The translations under genes and the position numbers were made by a program. 8,851 nt of DNA, from positions 1 through 8,851 of the forward strand of contig CAJXII010000063.1 of the NCBI GenBank assembly GCA_913054415.1, read 5' to 3'. Shown here piece by piece: positions 1-8,289 of this stretch. Position 1 is the stretch's first letter. Each line of letters starts with the position of its first letter. The notes beneath the pieces were generated by a model. That model was not told the origin of the DNA. It saw only the letters and a list, made by a program, of their open reading frames with translations, and searched no databases. The stretch comes from an uncultured Arcobacter sp. (GTDB lineage: Bacteria; Campylobacterota; Campylobacteria; Campylobacterales; Arcobacteraceae).

Positions 1-525
1 AATATAGCTTTACTTATAATATTAGTATTCTTACTACTAATATTTCTTCCAAATACAGGAGAAGAAATAAGTAATAAGTTTATGATTTTATATAATGCTT
101 ACGATGCATATTTTTATGGAGAAACCCTTGATTTTGCTGCTGATTCGGCTGCTATAAGACATCAAGCATTATCAAATGTACTTCCAACATTAAGGGAAAT
201 TAATTTATTTATAGGTAATGGTATGTTTACTACTAGAGCTGACTTTCCATTACTACAAGTATTTACAGATCTTGGATTCTTTGCAGGATTTTTAAATTTA
301 TTTTTAATGCTTATCTTTCCATTAATCTTAATATTAAGACAAAATATAAAAAATAAAATATTAATTAATGATTTTCAAAAAAGTCAATATTTTTCAATTT
401 TACTTTATATTTACAATTTGCCTAATTTATTTTTACATGGTACACCATATGAATATTCAATGTGGTTACCAATTCTAATCTTATATAAATTTTTACCGTG
501 GAGGAAAAAGGAACATTATGTATAA
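1..525 (+). CDS. O-antigen polymerase/ligase-like membrane protein (Wzy type), C-terminal part
   Basis: The frame is open from base 1, so this is the C-terminal 174 residues of a gene starting upstream of the window; the first internal ATG (base 82) is not a credible start because the upstream codons encode a membrane helix. The visible part has a hydrophobic helix at residues 2-17, a hydrophilic loop at about 18-80 with the pattern LFIGNGMFTTRADFPLLQ (69-86), then hydrophobic segments at about 90-112, 130-145 and 153-166 and a basic end (WRKK). The 'GxG ... D/N-x-LLQ ... LG' pattern after a polar loop is typical of the Wzy/WaaL superfamily, which act in the inner membrane with the loop facing the periplasm. 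Wzy polymerises lipid-linked repeat units; WaaL ligates finished chains. Its place inside a sugar-transferase operon favours Wzy, but sequence alone does not separate the two. It overlaps the next gene by 8 bases. Confidence 0.7.
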   Translation, partial: NIALLIILVFLLLIFLPNTGEEISNKFMILYNAYDAYFYGETLDFAADSAAIRHQALSNVLPTLREINLFIGNGMFTTRADFPLLQVFTDLGFFAGFLNLFLMLIFPLILILRQNIKNKILINDFQKSQYFSILLYIYNLPNLFLHGTPYEYSMWLPILILYKFLPWRKKEHYV

Positions 526-1600
526 AAATATTATCTTAATAACAAATATGCCTACCCCGTATAGACTACCACTCTGGGATGAACTAAAGCAGATTTCTAA
601 TCTAAAAGTTATATGTATTGCACAAATAGAGAAAAATCGTCAATGGGATATTGAGAGTAGACCATATATTGAATTTTTAAAGTCCTTTCACTTTTTTATA
701 GCTAGTAGAGATATGCCGTTACATTTATCTTTACCTTTTAACCTTTTCTATAAACTTATGAAGGAAAATCCTGACGCTGTAATTATTACTGGTTATGATG
801 CTATTCAATATTGGGAAGCTTTGCTTTATACCAAGTTATTTTCAAAAAAGAAAATTATGTGGAGTGGTAGTACTTTGCTCTCTGCAAGATCAAAAAATAG
901 CTTTATTAACAAAGTAAAAAAGTTTTTTATAAATTCTTTTGATACTTATTATACATATGGAACAAAAGCTAGCGAATATATAGAATCTTTTGGGGTAAAT
1001 AAAAAAAATATTGTTACTGGAACAAACACAGTAGAAACAGAATTTTATAAAAACAATACTCCTAATAGTTCAAAGACTAATGGAATAATTTCATTTTTAT
1101 ATGTAGGGCAACTACTTGAAAGAAAGGGTTTAAAAACTACAATAGAGGCATTTTCTAAACTTAAAAAAGACAACTGGGTGCTAAATATAGTTGGTACAGG
1201 ATTAGAAGAAGAAAAGTTAAAAAAACTTACGAAAAATCTTAATTTAGAAAAGCAAATAAATTTTCTGGGATATAAACAAAAAGATGAAATTATAAAGTAT
1301 TATTCTGAAGCAGATATATTTTTAATGCCATCATATCTAGAAGTTTGGGGACTAGTTTTAAATGAAGCGTTAGCAAGTGGTCTTTTTTGTTTAGCATCTA
1401 AATATGCAGGTTCAACTTTTGACCTTATTGAAGATGAAAAAAATGGATTTATAATTGATCCATTAAATATAGATGATATGATATATAATATTAATAAAAC
1501 ACTAAATATGTCATTTGATAAAGAGTCAATAAAAAATTTGTTTACTGTTTCTTATAAGAAAGAAGCACATAAAATATTGCAAGCAGTTGAAAAGGCATAA
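518..1600 (+). CDS. Family 4 glycosyltransferase (GT-B fold)
   Basis: A 360-residue protein of usual GT4 length, probably a cytoplasmic enzyme that moves a sugar from a nucleotide donor to the growing lipid-linked repeat unit. The N-terminal domain opens with ILITNMPTPYRLPLW (6-20), a common opening for polysaccharide GT4 enzymes. The C-terminal donor domain starts near residue 190 with FLYVGQLLERKGL (193-205), where R202/K203 fit the usual phosphate-contacting residues. The GT4 E-x7-E motif is present (E275 and E283 in EVWGLVLNEALASG), followed by a GFIIDP element (310-315). An AAGGA ribosome site at 508-512 sits five bases before the ATG. The gene overlaps the polymerase end by 8 bases, suggesting coupled translation. 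The gene is very AT-rich. Donor, acceptor and linkage cannot be told from sequence. Confidence 0.85.
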   Translation: MYKNIILITNMPTPYRLPLWDELKQISNLKVICIAQIEKNRQWDIESRPYIEFLKSFHFFIASRDMPLHLSLPFNLFYKLMKENPDAVIITGYDAIQYWEALLYTKLFSKKKIMWSGSTLLSARSKNSFINKVKKFFINSFDTYYTYGTKASEYIESFGVNKKNIVTGTNTVETEFYKNNTPNSSKTNGIISFLYVGQLLERKGLKTTIEAFSKLKKDNWVLNIVGTGLEEEKLKKLTKNLNLEKQINFLGYKQKDEIIKYYSEADIFLMPSYLEVWGLVLNEALASGLFCLASKYAGSTFDLIEDEKNGFIIDPLNIDDMIYNINKTLNMSFDKESIKNLFTVSYKKEAHKILQAVEKA

Positions 1601-1602
1601 AT

Positions 1603-2754
1603 ATGAAATTAATAATAAATACATCAAATTTATATGTAGGTGGTGGCTTACAAGTAGCACTCTCTTTTATAAATGAGTTGAAAGCTTTAAATAACTCTCA
1701 TGAGTATTTTATATTTTTGTCTTCGGTTGTCGAAAAACAATTGGATAAAAATAGTTTTTCAGATAAGTTTCATTTTTATACTATAGAAAAGTCTCCATCT
1801 TCTTTAAAAACTAGAAAACAAGTTGTTTCACAATTGGATACTTTAGAGAAAAAAATTCAACCAAATCTTGTTTTCTCTGTTTTTGGTCCTAGCTATTGGA
1901 AGCCAAAAGCATTACATCTTATGGGATTTGCTGATGGTTGGGTATATAATCAAAAATCAATAGCTTATAGTAAATTATCTTTCTTTAAAAGAATGAAAAT
2001 GCGACTTCATACTAGATATAAAGCATACTATTTAAAAAAAGATGCAGATTATTATATATTAGAAACTCAAGATGCAAAGGAAAAAATAATAGATTTTTTA
2101 TACATTGATTCTGAAAATATTTTTGTTGTTGGTAATACATATAGTGAAAATTTTAATAATCTTACTCTTCTAGCAGAAGAATGTTCATTCTATATTAATT
2201 TACCGAAAAAAGATGAAAATGAATTTCGACTAATGTATATTGCTCATAATCATCCTTCTAAAAATTTAGAAATTATTAATAATGTATACTCATTAATTAA
2301 TAATAAAAAAATAAAATTTATACTTACTATAGATGATGAAAGTTATAATAGTCTTTTTAAAGATAAAGAATATATAGTTAATATTGGTGCTATAGAGCAA
2401 AAATCTTGCCCCTCTATTTATGCACAAGCTGATGCTTTATTTGCTCCAACATTACTTGAAACATTTAGTGCTGCGTATCCAGAAGCTATGAAAATGAAAA
2501 AGCCTATCTTAACTTCTAACTATTCATTTGCTACAGATACATGTAGAGATGCTGCACTTTATTTTGATCCACTAGACCCTCAAGATATAGCAAATAAAAT
2601 AAAACAACTCATAGAAGATAAAAATTTACAAACAGAACTAATAGAAAAAGGAAATGAAAGATTGAAAAACTTTGAAACAGCTCACAGTAGAGCTGATAAA
2701 TATATAAAAATTTGTGAAAATATAATAAATACTAAGGAGAAAGAAAATGTTTAA
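1603..2754 (+). CDS. Family 4-like glycosyltransferase
   Basis: A 383-residue putative cytoplasmic glycosyltransferase of GT-B type. The N-terminus begins with a short strand followed by a glycine-rich turn, YVGGGLQVA (11-19), as in many group 1 transferases. The C-terminal half has the strand-turn element LMYIAHNHPSKNLE (210-223), in the place where the family binds donor phosphates, then FAPTLLETFSAAYPEAM (280-296), which holds the E-x7-E pair E286 and E294. An ALYFDPLDPQDIA segment (318-330) and a helical tail close the protein. It starts two bases after the preceding stop, with AAAGG (1591-1595) as the ribosome site, and overlaps the next gene by 8 bases. It is extremely AT-rich (bases 2281-2340 contain only 8 G+C). 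It probably adds one sugar of the repeat unit; which sugar is unknown. Confidence 0.8.
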   Translation: MKLIINTSNLYVGGGLQVALSFINELKALNNSHEYFIFLSSVVEKQLDKNSFSDKFHFYTIEKSPSSLKTRKQVVSQLDTLEKKIQPNLVFSVFGPSYWKPKALHLMGFADGWVYNQKSIAYSKLSFFKRMKMRLHTRYKAYYLKKDADYYILETQDAKEKIIDFLYIDSENIFVVGNTYSENFNNLTLLAEECSFYINLPKKDENEFRLMYIAHNHPSKNLEIINNVYSLINNKKIKFILTIDDESYNSLFKDKEYIVNIGAIEQKSCPSIYAQADALFAPTLLETFSAAYPEAMKMKKPILTSNYSFATDTCRDAALYFDPLDPQDIANKIKQLIEDKNLQTELIEKGNERLKNFETAHSRADKYIKICENIINTKEKENV

Positions 2755-3772
2755 AAATAAAACACTATTGATTACTGGGGGAACTGGTTCATTTGGAAAT
2801 GCAGTTTTAAGAGGTTTCTTAGATACAGATATAAAAGAGATAAGAATTTTTTCTCGTGATGAAAAAAAACAAGATGATATGAGAAAGCTCTACTCTAATG
2901 ATAAGCTTAAGTTCTATTTAGGTGATGTAAGAGATGTAAATTCTGTAAATGATGCTGTGAGAGGTGTAGATTTTATATTTCATGCAGCAGCATTAAAGCA
3001 AGTACCATCATGTGAATTTTACCCTATGCAAGCTGTTCAGACAAATGTAATAGGTACTGAAAATGTACTAAATGCAGCTATAAATGCTAAAGTGAAAAAG
3101 GTAATAGTTTTAAGTACAGATAAAGCGGTATATCCTATAAATGCAATGGGTGTAAGTAAAGCTATGATGGAAAGGGTCGCTGTTGCTAAAAGTAGAAACT
3201 TAGATGACAATGAAACTATGATCTCTTGTACAAGATATGGAAATGTAATGGCATCTCGTGGTTCTGTTATACCTTTATTTATAGATCAAATTAGAGATGG
3301 TAAGACTATTACTATTACAGATCCTGCTATGACAAGGTTTATGATGAGTTTAGATCAAGCTGTAGATTTAGTACTATTTGCATTTAAAAATGGAAAAAAT
3401 GGAGATATCTTTGTACAAAAAGCACCAGCAGCTACTATTGAACTTTTGACACATACTTTAAAAAATATGCTTAAAAAACCTGAGCATGAAGTTAAAATCA
3501 TTGGTACTAGACATGGTGAAAAACTTTATGAAACATTACTTACAAAAGAAGAGATGGTAAAAGCCATTGATATGGATCAGTATTATAGAATACCATCTGA
3601 TAATAGAGATTTAAATTATTCTAAATTTGTAGAGGATGGAGAAGATGTAGTAACACAAGCAGGAGAATATCATTCTCATAATACTCATAGACTAAATGAA
3701 AAAGAATTAACTGAGATGCTACTTGATTTACATGAGATACAAGATGAACTAAAAGAGTTTGGAGTTATTTAA
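2747..3772 (+). CDS. wbjB: UDP-GlcNAc 4,6-dehydratase/5-epimerase (WbjB/CapE/FnlA family)
   Basis: First enzyme of UDP-N-acetyl-L-fucosamine synthesis: it removes water across C4/C6 of UDP-GlcNAc and inverts C5 to give a 4-keto-6-deoxy-L-sugar nucleotide. The 341-residue length matches the family. It is an extended short-chain dehydrogenase with the nucleotide-binding loop TGGTGSFG (10-17), FHAAALKQVP (78-87), the STDKAVYP catalytic region with D125 and K126 (123-130), and MGVSK (134-138). The usual SDR tyrosine is thus replaced by methionine (M-x3-K), as known for CapE-type enzymes. TRYGNVMASRGSVIP (162-176) and RHGEKLYE (255-262) are further family signatures. AAGGAG (2734-2739) lies seven bases before the ATG. 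The gene is followed without a gap by wbjC and then wbjD, which strongly supports the FucNAc assignment over PseB or WbpM relatives. Confidence 0.93.
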   Translation: MFKNKTLLITGGTGSFGNAVLRGFLDTDIKEIRIFSRDEKKQDDMRKLYSNDKLKFYLGDVRDVNSVNDAVRGVDFIFHAAALKQVPSCEFYPMQAVQTNVIGTENVLNAAINAKVKKVIVLSTDKAVYPINAMGVSKAMMERVAVAKSRNLDDNETMISCTRYGNVMASRGSVIPLFIDQIRDGKTITITDPAMTRFMMSLDQAVDLVLFAFKNGKNGDIFVQKAPAATIELLTHTLKNMLKKPEHEVKIIGTRHGEKLYETLLTKEEMVKAIDMDQYYRIPSDNRDLNYSKFVEDGEDVVTQAGEYHSHNTHRLNEKELTEMLLDLHEIQDELKEFGVI

Positions 3773-4876
3773 ATGAAAGTTCTAATTACTGGTTCAGATG
3801 GCTTTATAGCTAAAAATCTAATTGAACATTTACGAAGAGATGACAGTATTAATCTTTATTTATTTAGTAAAAATGATTCTATAGATATTTTAAAGGCTTA
3901 TGTTAAAGAAGTTAATTTTATATTTCATTTGGCAGGTGTAAATAGACCTGAAAATATTAGTGAATTTTATGAAGGAAATAGTGGCTTAACTAAAGTAATT
4001 ATAGATACTTTAATTGAAGATGATAAAAATACTCCTGTATTATTATCTTCATCAACTCAATCTGATTTAGATAATGACTATGGAAAGAGTAAAAAAGAAG
4101 CTGAAGACTTATTATTAGATTATTCCAAAAGAACTAATGCTAAAGTTTATATTTATAAACTACCAAATGTATTTGGTAAATGGTCTAAGCCAAATTATAA
4201 TTCTGTAATATCTACATGGTGTAATAATATTGCTAATGATTTAGATATACAAGTAAATGATAAATATGTAGAATTAAATTTAGTCTATGTAGATGATGTA
4301 GTAAAAGATTTTATAGAATGTCTCAATGATGACACAAAAAGTGGATATATTAATATAGATACTATTTATAATAAAACTTTGGGTGAAATATCTGAATTGT
4401 TATATCAATTTAAAGATAATAGAAATAGTTTAGTTATACCAAATGTTGCTTCAGGATTTGAGAGGGCTTTATACTCTACGTATTTGAGTTATCTATCTAC
4501 AGATAATTTTTCGTATAATTTAAAAGGTCATCAAGATAATCGAGGTACTTTCTATGAGATATTAAAAACACTTGATAGTGGGCAATTTTCACTTTCAACA
4601 ACTGCTCCTGGAATAATGAGGGGAAATCACTATCATCATACTAAAAATGAAAAATTTTTAGTGGTAAAAGGTGAAGCAACTATAGAGTTTAGACATATAG
4701 TTACAAATGAAAAGATTAGTTATAAAGTAAGTGATAAAAAGATGGAAGTAGTTGAGATGATACCTGGATATACACATAATATTAAAAATACAGGTGATGA
4801 AGAGATGGTATTGTTTCTTTGGGCAAATGAGACTTTTGACCAAGACAATCCAGATACATATTTTTTAGAGGTATAA
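3773..4876 (+). CDS. wbjC: Bifunctional epimerase/reductase with C-terminal cupin (WbjC/CapF/FnlB family)
   Basis: Second enzyme of UDP-L-FucNAc synthesis: the cupin domain epimerises C3 of the WbjB product and the SDR domain reduces the C4 keto group with NADPH. The 367-residue length and two-domain layout match CapF. The N-terminal SDR part has LITGSDGFIAKNL (4-16), FHLAGVNRPE (51-60), serines at 92-94, and the catalytic pair Y103/K107 in YGKSK. The C-terminal cupin has GNHYHHTKNEKFLVVKGEA (284-302) and PGYTHNIKN (331-339), so H286, H288, E293 and H335 are the likely metal ligands. The start codon directly follows the wbjB stop, and GGAG (3761-3764) inside the wbjB end is the ribosome site. 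I see no broken motif. Confidence 0.93.
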   Translation: MKVLITGSDGFIAKNLIEHLRRDDSINLYLFSKNDSIDILKAYVKEVNFIFHLAGVNRPENISEFYEGNSGLTKVIIDTLIEDDKNTPVLLSSSTQSDLDNDYGKSKKEAEDLLLDYSKRTNAKVYIYKLPNVFGKWSKPNYNSVISTWCNNIANDLDIQVNDKYVELNLVYVDDVVKDFIECLNDDTKSGYINIDTIYNKTLGEISELLYQFKDNRNSLVIPNVASGFERALYSTYLSYLSTDNFSYNLKGHQDNRGTFYEILKTLDSGQFSLSTTAPGIMRGNHYHHTKNEKFLVVKGEATIEFRHIVTNEKISYKVSDKKMEVVEMIPGYTHNIKNTGDEEMVLFLWANETFDQDNPDTYFLEV

Positions 4877-4878
4877 TA

Positions 4879-6003
4879 ATGACAAAATTAAAAGTAATGA
4901 CAGTAGTAGGTACTAGACCAGAGATAATAAGACTAGCTTGTGTAATACAAAAACTAGAAGAATCAGAAGCTATAGAGCATATCATAGTTCATACAGGTCA
5001 AAATTATGATTATGAACTCAATGAAGTATTTTTTAAAGATTTTGGACTAAGAAAACCTGATTATTTTTTAAATGCAGCTATGGGAACTCCTACTGAAACT
5101 ATTGGAAATATATTAATTAAAATTGATCCAATTTTAGCAGAAGTTAAACCTGATTCTTTTTTAGTTTTGGGAGATACTAACTCTTGCCTTTGTGCAATAC
5201 CTGCTAAAAAAAGACAAATACCAATCTTTCATATGGAAGCTGGAAATAGATGTTTTGATCAAAGAGTACCAGAAGAGACAAATAGAAAAATTGTAGATCA
5301 TACAGCTGATATAAATATGACATATAGTGATATAGCTAGAGAATATTTACTAAGAGAAGGTTTACCTGCTGATAGAATTATAAAGACAGGTAGTCCAATA
5401 TATGAAGTGGTAAATTCTAAAATAGAAGATATAAAGAAATCAAATATTTTAAAAGAGTTAAATCTTGAAAAAGAAAAATATTTTGTAGTATCTGCTCATA
5501 GAGAAGAAAATATAGGAAGTGATCAAAATTTTAGTGATCTAGTAGATACCTTGAATGAAATTGCAGAAGTTTATAATATGCCTGTGATAGTTTCAACACA
5601 TCCTAGAACTAGAAACAAAATAGAAGCTAATGAAGTTGAATTTCATCCTCTTGTACAGCTAATGAAACCAATGGGCTACAATGACTACAATAAACTTCAA
5701 TTAGATTCTTTTGTAGTATTAAGCGATAGTGGAACAATAAGTGAAGAATCATCTATTATGAAGTTTAGAGCATTAAATATAAGACAAGCACATGAACGAC
5801 CAGAAGCAATGGAAGAAGCAAGTGTTATGATGGTAGGACTTGAAAAAGAACGAATTATGCAAGGGCTTAAAATACTTGAATCACAAGAGAAAGATACACT
5901 AAGGGAAGTTGCTGATTATAGTATGCCAAATGTATCGGATAAAGTATTGAGAATTATATTGAGTTATACTGATTATGTTAATAGAGTTGTTTGGAAGAAA
6001 TAA
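4879..6003 (+). CDS. wbjD: UDP-N-acetyl-L-fucosamine synthase, a C2 epimerase (WbjD/CapG/FnlC family)
   Basis: Third enzyme of the pathway: it inverts C2 of the WbjC product to give UDP-L-FucNAc. The 374-residue protein has the full non-hydrolysing UDP-GlcNAc 2-epimerase fold (GT-B like): VGTRPEIIR (10-18), VLGDTNS (96-102), HMEAGNRCFD (118-127), PEETNRKIVDH (131-141), SAHREENIG (205-213), STHPRTR (239-245) and SDSGTISEE (282-290). By analogy with WecB, D99, E120, E132 and H207 are the likely catalytic residues. Alone it could be read as a WecB-type epimerase making UDP-ManNAc, but the adjacent wbjB and wbjC decide for the FucNAc branch. It starts two bases after wbjC, with GAGG (4868-4871) as the ribosome site. 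Confidence 0.92.
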   Translation: MTKLKVMTVVGTRPEIIRLACVIQKLEESEAIEHIIVHTGQNYDYELNEVFFKDFGLRKPDYFLNAAMGTPTETIGNILIKIDPILAEVKPDSFLVLGDTNSCLCAIPAKKRQIPIFHMEAGNRCFDQRVPEETNRKIVDHTADINMTYSDIAREYLLREGLPADRIIKTGSPIYEVVNSKIEDIKKSNILKELNLEKEKYFVVSAHREENIGSDQNFSDLVDTLNEIAEVYNMPVIVSTHPRTRNKIEANEVEFHPLVQLMKPMGYNDYNKLQLDSFVVLSDSGTISEESSIMKFRALNIRQAHERPEAMEEASVMMVGLEKERIMQGLKILESQEKDTLREVADYSMPNVSDKVLRIILSYTDYVNRVVWKK

Positions 6004-6005
6004 AT

Positions 6006-7190
6006 ATGAAAATTTGTTTAATAGTTGATGATTATATGCCATACAGTATTAAAGTAGCTGCTAAGATGATGCATGAATTAGCATGTGAATATATTAATCA
6101 AGGATATGAAGTTACAGTAGTAACTCCAGATCCAAAGCTAAAGACAAAATATGAGATAAAATATCTTGATGATGTTCAAATCGTATATTTTAAATCTGGT
6201 GAAATAAAAAATGTAAATAAAATAAAACGAGCTATCAATGAAACAATGCTTTCATATAATGCTTGGAATAATAGTAATGAATTTTTTAGAAATAATCCAC
6301 ATGATTTAATTGTGTATTATTCACCTAGTATATTTTTTGGATCATTGGTAAATAAGCTAAAAAAATTATGGAATATAAAAAGTTATCTTATTTTAAGAGA
6401 TTTATTTCCTCAGTGGGCTATTGATAATGGTATGCTAAAAGAAACATCTATAATTACAAAATATTTTAAATATTTTGAAAAAGTGAATTATAAAGCTGCT
6501 GATACTATTGGACTAATGTCAAATAAGAATTTGGAATGGTTTCAAGATTATTATAAAACAGATAAAAAGTGTGAAGTATTATATAACTGGACAAATACTA
6601 ATGATAATGTAAGTGCAGCTAGCAATAAGTATAAGAAACAATTAGATCTTGAAGACAAGATAGTATTTTTTTATGGTGGTAATATGGGTCATGCTCAAGA
6701 TATGTTAAATCTTGTAAGGTTGGCTAAGAGAATGCAAAAATATGATGAAGTTCATTTTGTATTTGTAGGTGCTGGTGATGAAGTAGAATTAATTAAAGAG
6801 ACAATTAAAAAAGATAATATTTTAAATATTACATTATTACCATCTGTAAATCAAGAAGAATTTAAAATAATGTTAACAGAGTTTGATGTTGGATTGTTTA
6901 CTTTAAATAAATACCATAAAACACATAATTTTCCAGGAAAACTTTTGGGTTATTTAACAGAAGGATTACCAATACTTGGAAGTATAAATCTAGGTAATGA
7001 TCTAAAAGATATAGTAGATGAATATCAAGCAGGACTAATAAGTGTAAATGGTGAAGATGATGCATTGTACGACAATGCTGTGAAGTTATTGGATAGTGTA
7101 TATAGAGATAAAATGATAAGTAATGCTAAATGCTTATTAAATGATAAATTTACTGTTGAGTCAGCAGTAAAGCAGATAAAGGATAATTAA
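6006..7190 (+). CDS. wbuB: WbuB-like glycosyltransferase (probable L-FucNAc transferase)
   Basis: A 394-residue GT4-family enzyme closely resembling WbuB, which adds L-FucNAc to the lipid-linked first sugar in FucNAc-containing O-antigens such as E. coli O26. Family marks are LIVDDYMPYSIKVAAKMMHE (5-24), VYYSPSIFFG (103-112), SYLILRDLFPQWAIDNG (126-142), VLYNWTN (191-197), FFYGGNMGHAQDM (221-233) and NFPGKLLGYLTEGLPILG (308-325). The last is the WbuB-style variant of the E-x7-E region, with a lysine in the first position (K312) and E319. I chose ATG at 6006, preceded by GGAAG (5993-5997), rather than an in-frame TTG at 5991: it restores the usual start MKICLIVDDY and the 2-base gap seen at other junctions. 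Its place directly after wbjBCD supports the substrate, which remains an inference. Confidence 0.85.
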   Translation: MKICLIVDDYMPYSIKVAAKMMHELACEYINQGYEVTVVTPDPKLKTKYEIKYLDDVQIVYFKSGEIKNVNKIKRAINETMLSYNAWNNSNEFFRNNPHDLIVYYSPSIFFGSLVNKLKKLWNIKSYLILRDLFPQWAIDNGMLKETSIITKYFKYFEKVNYKAADTIGLMSNKNLEWFQDYYKTDKKCEVLYNWTNTNDNVSAASNKYKKQLDLEDKIVFFYGGNMGHAQDMLNLVRLAKRMQKYDEVHFVFVGAGDEVELIKETIKKDNILNITLLPSVNQEEFKIMLTEFDVGLFTLNKYHKTHNFPGKLLGYLTEGLPILGSINLGNDLKDIVDEYQAGLISVNGEDDALYDNAVKLLDSVYRDKMISNAKCLLNDKFTVESAVKQIKDN

Positions 7191-8240
7191 ATGATAATAC
7201 ACCTACTAATCACAACAATACTATCATTTACACTTATTAAGTTATTAATAAAATACTCATACCAATTGGGTCTAATAGATATTCCAAATGAGAGGAGTTC
7301 TCACTGTAGTATTATTCCTCGTGGGGCTGGTATTGGATTTGTGATCGCTTTGTTTGTATCTGTGATGATCTACGATATGACTATGTTCATTCACTACTGG
7401 TATGTCTATGCAAGTGTGATGATGGTATTTGGTATTGGTGTATTAGATGATATATACGATACTCCTCCAAAAGCTAAGTTTTTAGTGATATTTGCTGCTG
7501 TGTTATTATTGTGGTGGTATGGTATTTGTATAGATAGTTTGGGTGTGTGGTTTGGATTTGATATTGAGTTGATGTGGTTTGCATTGCCTTTTACTATGTT
7601 TGCATTGGCTGGCTTTACAAATGCTCTAAATCTTATAGATGGGCTAGATGGACTTGCTGGGTCGGTTACTATTGTGATTGTTGGGTTTTTTGGATATATA
7701 GGATATGCATATTCAAATGATCTGATGCTTGTGTTGTCTTTGTTTACTATTGCTAGTTTGCTTGGGTTTATGGTGCTAAATTATAATCCGGCAAAAGTAT
7801 TTATGGGAGATAGTGGTTCTCTTAGTTTGGGTTTTGTCGTGTCTATCCTCGCTGTGCTGAGTGTGGAATATATTCATCCTGTGGTGGTGCTGTATATCGC
7901 TGCTGTGCCTATACTAGATACTCTAATAGTGATGATACGAAGAGTAAGGAGAGGTAGATCTCCTTTTAGCCCAGATAAGACGCATATTCATCATATATTA
8001 GTAAGAGCTATTGGAAACAAAGATGAAGATGGGAAGCTAATAAATGGTACTAAACGAACTGTATGGTTTTTGATACTACTTCAAGTGATGTTTTCTGGTA
8101 TTGGGATGTTGATGCATAATAGTATTTTGAATATGGGCGATGATAGTTTTATGCCGTTGATTGCTTTGATTGGATTTGGGGTGTTGTTTTTGGTTTTTTA
8201 TGTTGTGTTTACTAGTATGAAGAAGAGGCAGGGGTGTTAA
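7191..8240 (+). CDS. WecA/WbpL-like polyprenyl-phosphate N-acetylhexosamine-1-phosphate transferase
   Basis: An integral membrane enzyme of the MraY/WecA superfamily that moves a sugar-1-phosphate from a UDP-sugar to undecaprenyl phosphate on the cytoplasmic face, starting the repeat unit. The 349 residues contain about ten hydrophobic segments. Motifs in order: DIPNERSSH (30-38), the Mg-binding DDIYD (86-90), NALNLIDGLDGLAG (144-157), VFMGDSGSLSLG (203-214), PILDT (240-244) and the cytoplasmic loop RRGRSPFSPDKTHIHHIL (253-270), with the HIHH signature of the WecA/WbpL branch. It starts directly at the wbuB stop, with AAGGA (7179-7183). A WbpL-type enzyme is the known initiator in FucNAc loci such as P. 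aeruginosa O11. The first sugar here could be GlcNAc, QuiNAc or FucNAc. The gene is visibly richer in G+C than its neighbours (21 of 60 bases at 7501-7560), hinting at a different history. Confidence 0.88.
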   Translation: MIIHLLITTILSFTLIKLLIKYSYQLGLIDIPNERSSHCSIIPRGAGIGFVIALFVSVMIYDMTMFIHYWYVYASVMMVFGIGVLDDIYDTPPKAKFLVIFAAVLLLWWYGICIDSLGVWFGFDIELMWFALPFTMFALAGFTNALNLIDGLDGLAGSVTIVIVGFFGYIGYAYSNDLMLVLSLFTIASLLGFMVLNYNPAKVFMGDSGSLSLGFVVSILAVLSVEYIHPVVVLYIAAVPILDTLIVMIRRVRRGRSPFSPDKTHIHHILVRAIGNKDEDGKLINGTKRTVWFLILLQVMFSGIGMLMHNSILNMGDDSFMPLIALIGFGVLFLVFYVVFTSMKKRQGC

Positions 8241-8246
8241 TTTTTA

Positions 8247-8274
8247 ATTTTGAATGATGAATTTTGAATTTTGA
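8247..8274 (+). repeat. Heptamer tandem repeat, four units
   Basis: Four adjacent 7-base units: ATTTTGA, ATGATGA, ATTTTGA, ATTTTGA. Units 1, 3 and 4 are identical and unit 2 differs at two positions. The array begins seven bases after the stop of the WecA-like gene. It has no coding role that I can see; it may be a slippage product. Confidence 0.6.
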
Positions 8275-8289
8275 ATTGCTGTGTGTTTC

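Noticed and set aside
82..84. ATG at 82 as the start of the membrane polymerase gene
   Set aside because: The same frame is open to base 1 and encodes a hydrophobic helix, so the gene begins outside the window.
1001..1008. A8 runs (also 2862-2869 in wbjB) as phase-variation tracts
   Set aside because: Runs this short are expected in such AT-rich DNA, both genes are intact, and there is no evidence of length variation from one sequence.
4658..4985. Two short minus-strand open frames across the wbjC end and wbjD start
   Set aside because: They lie opposite strongly supported genes, show no family motif and have no ribosome site; they are chance shadows.
5991..6005. TTG start five codons upstream for the WbuB-like gene
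   Set aside because: It overlaps the wbjD stop and lacks a ribosome site. GGAAG at 5993-5997 serves ATG 6006, which gives the usual N-terminus.
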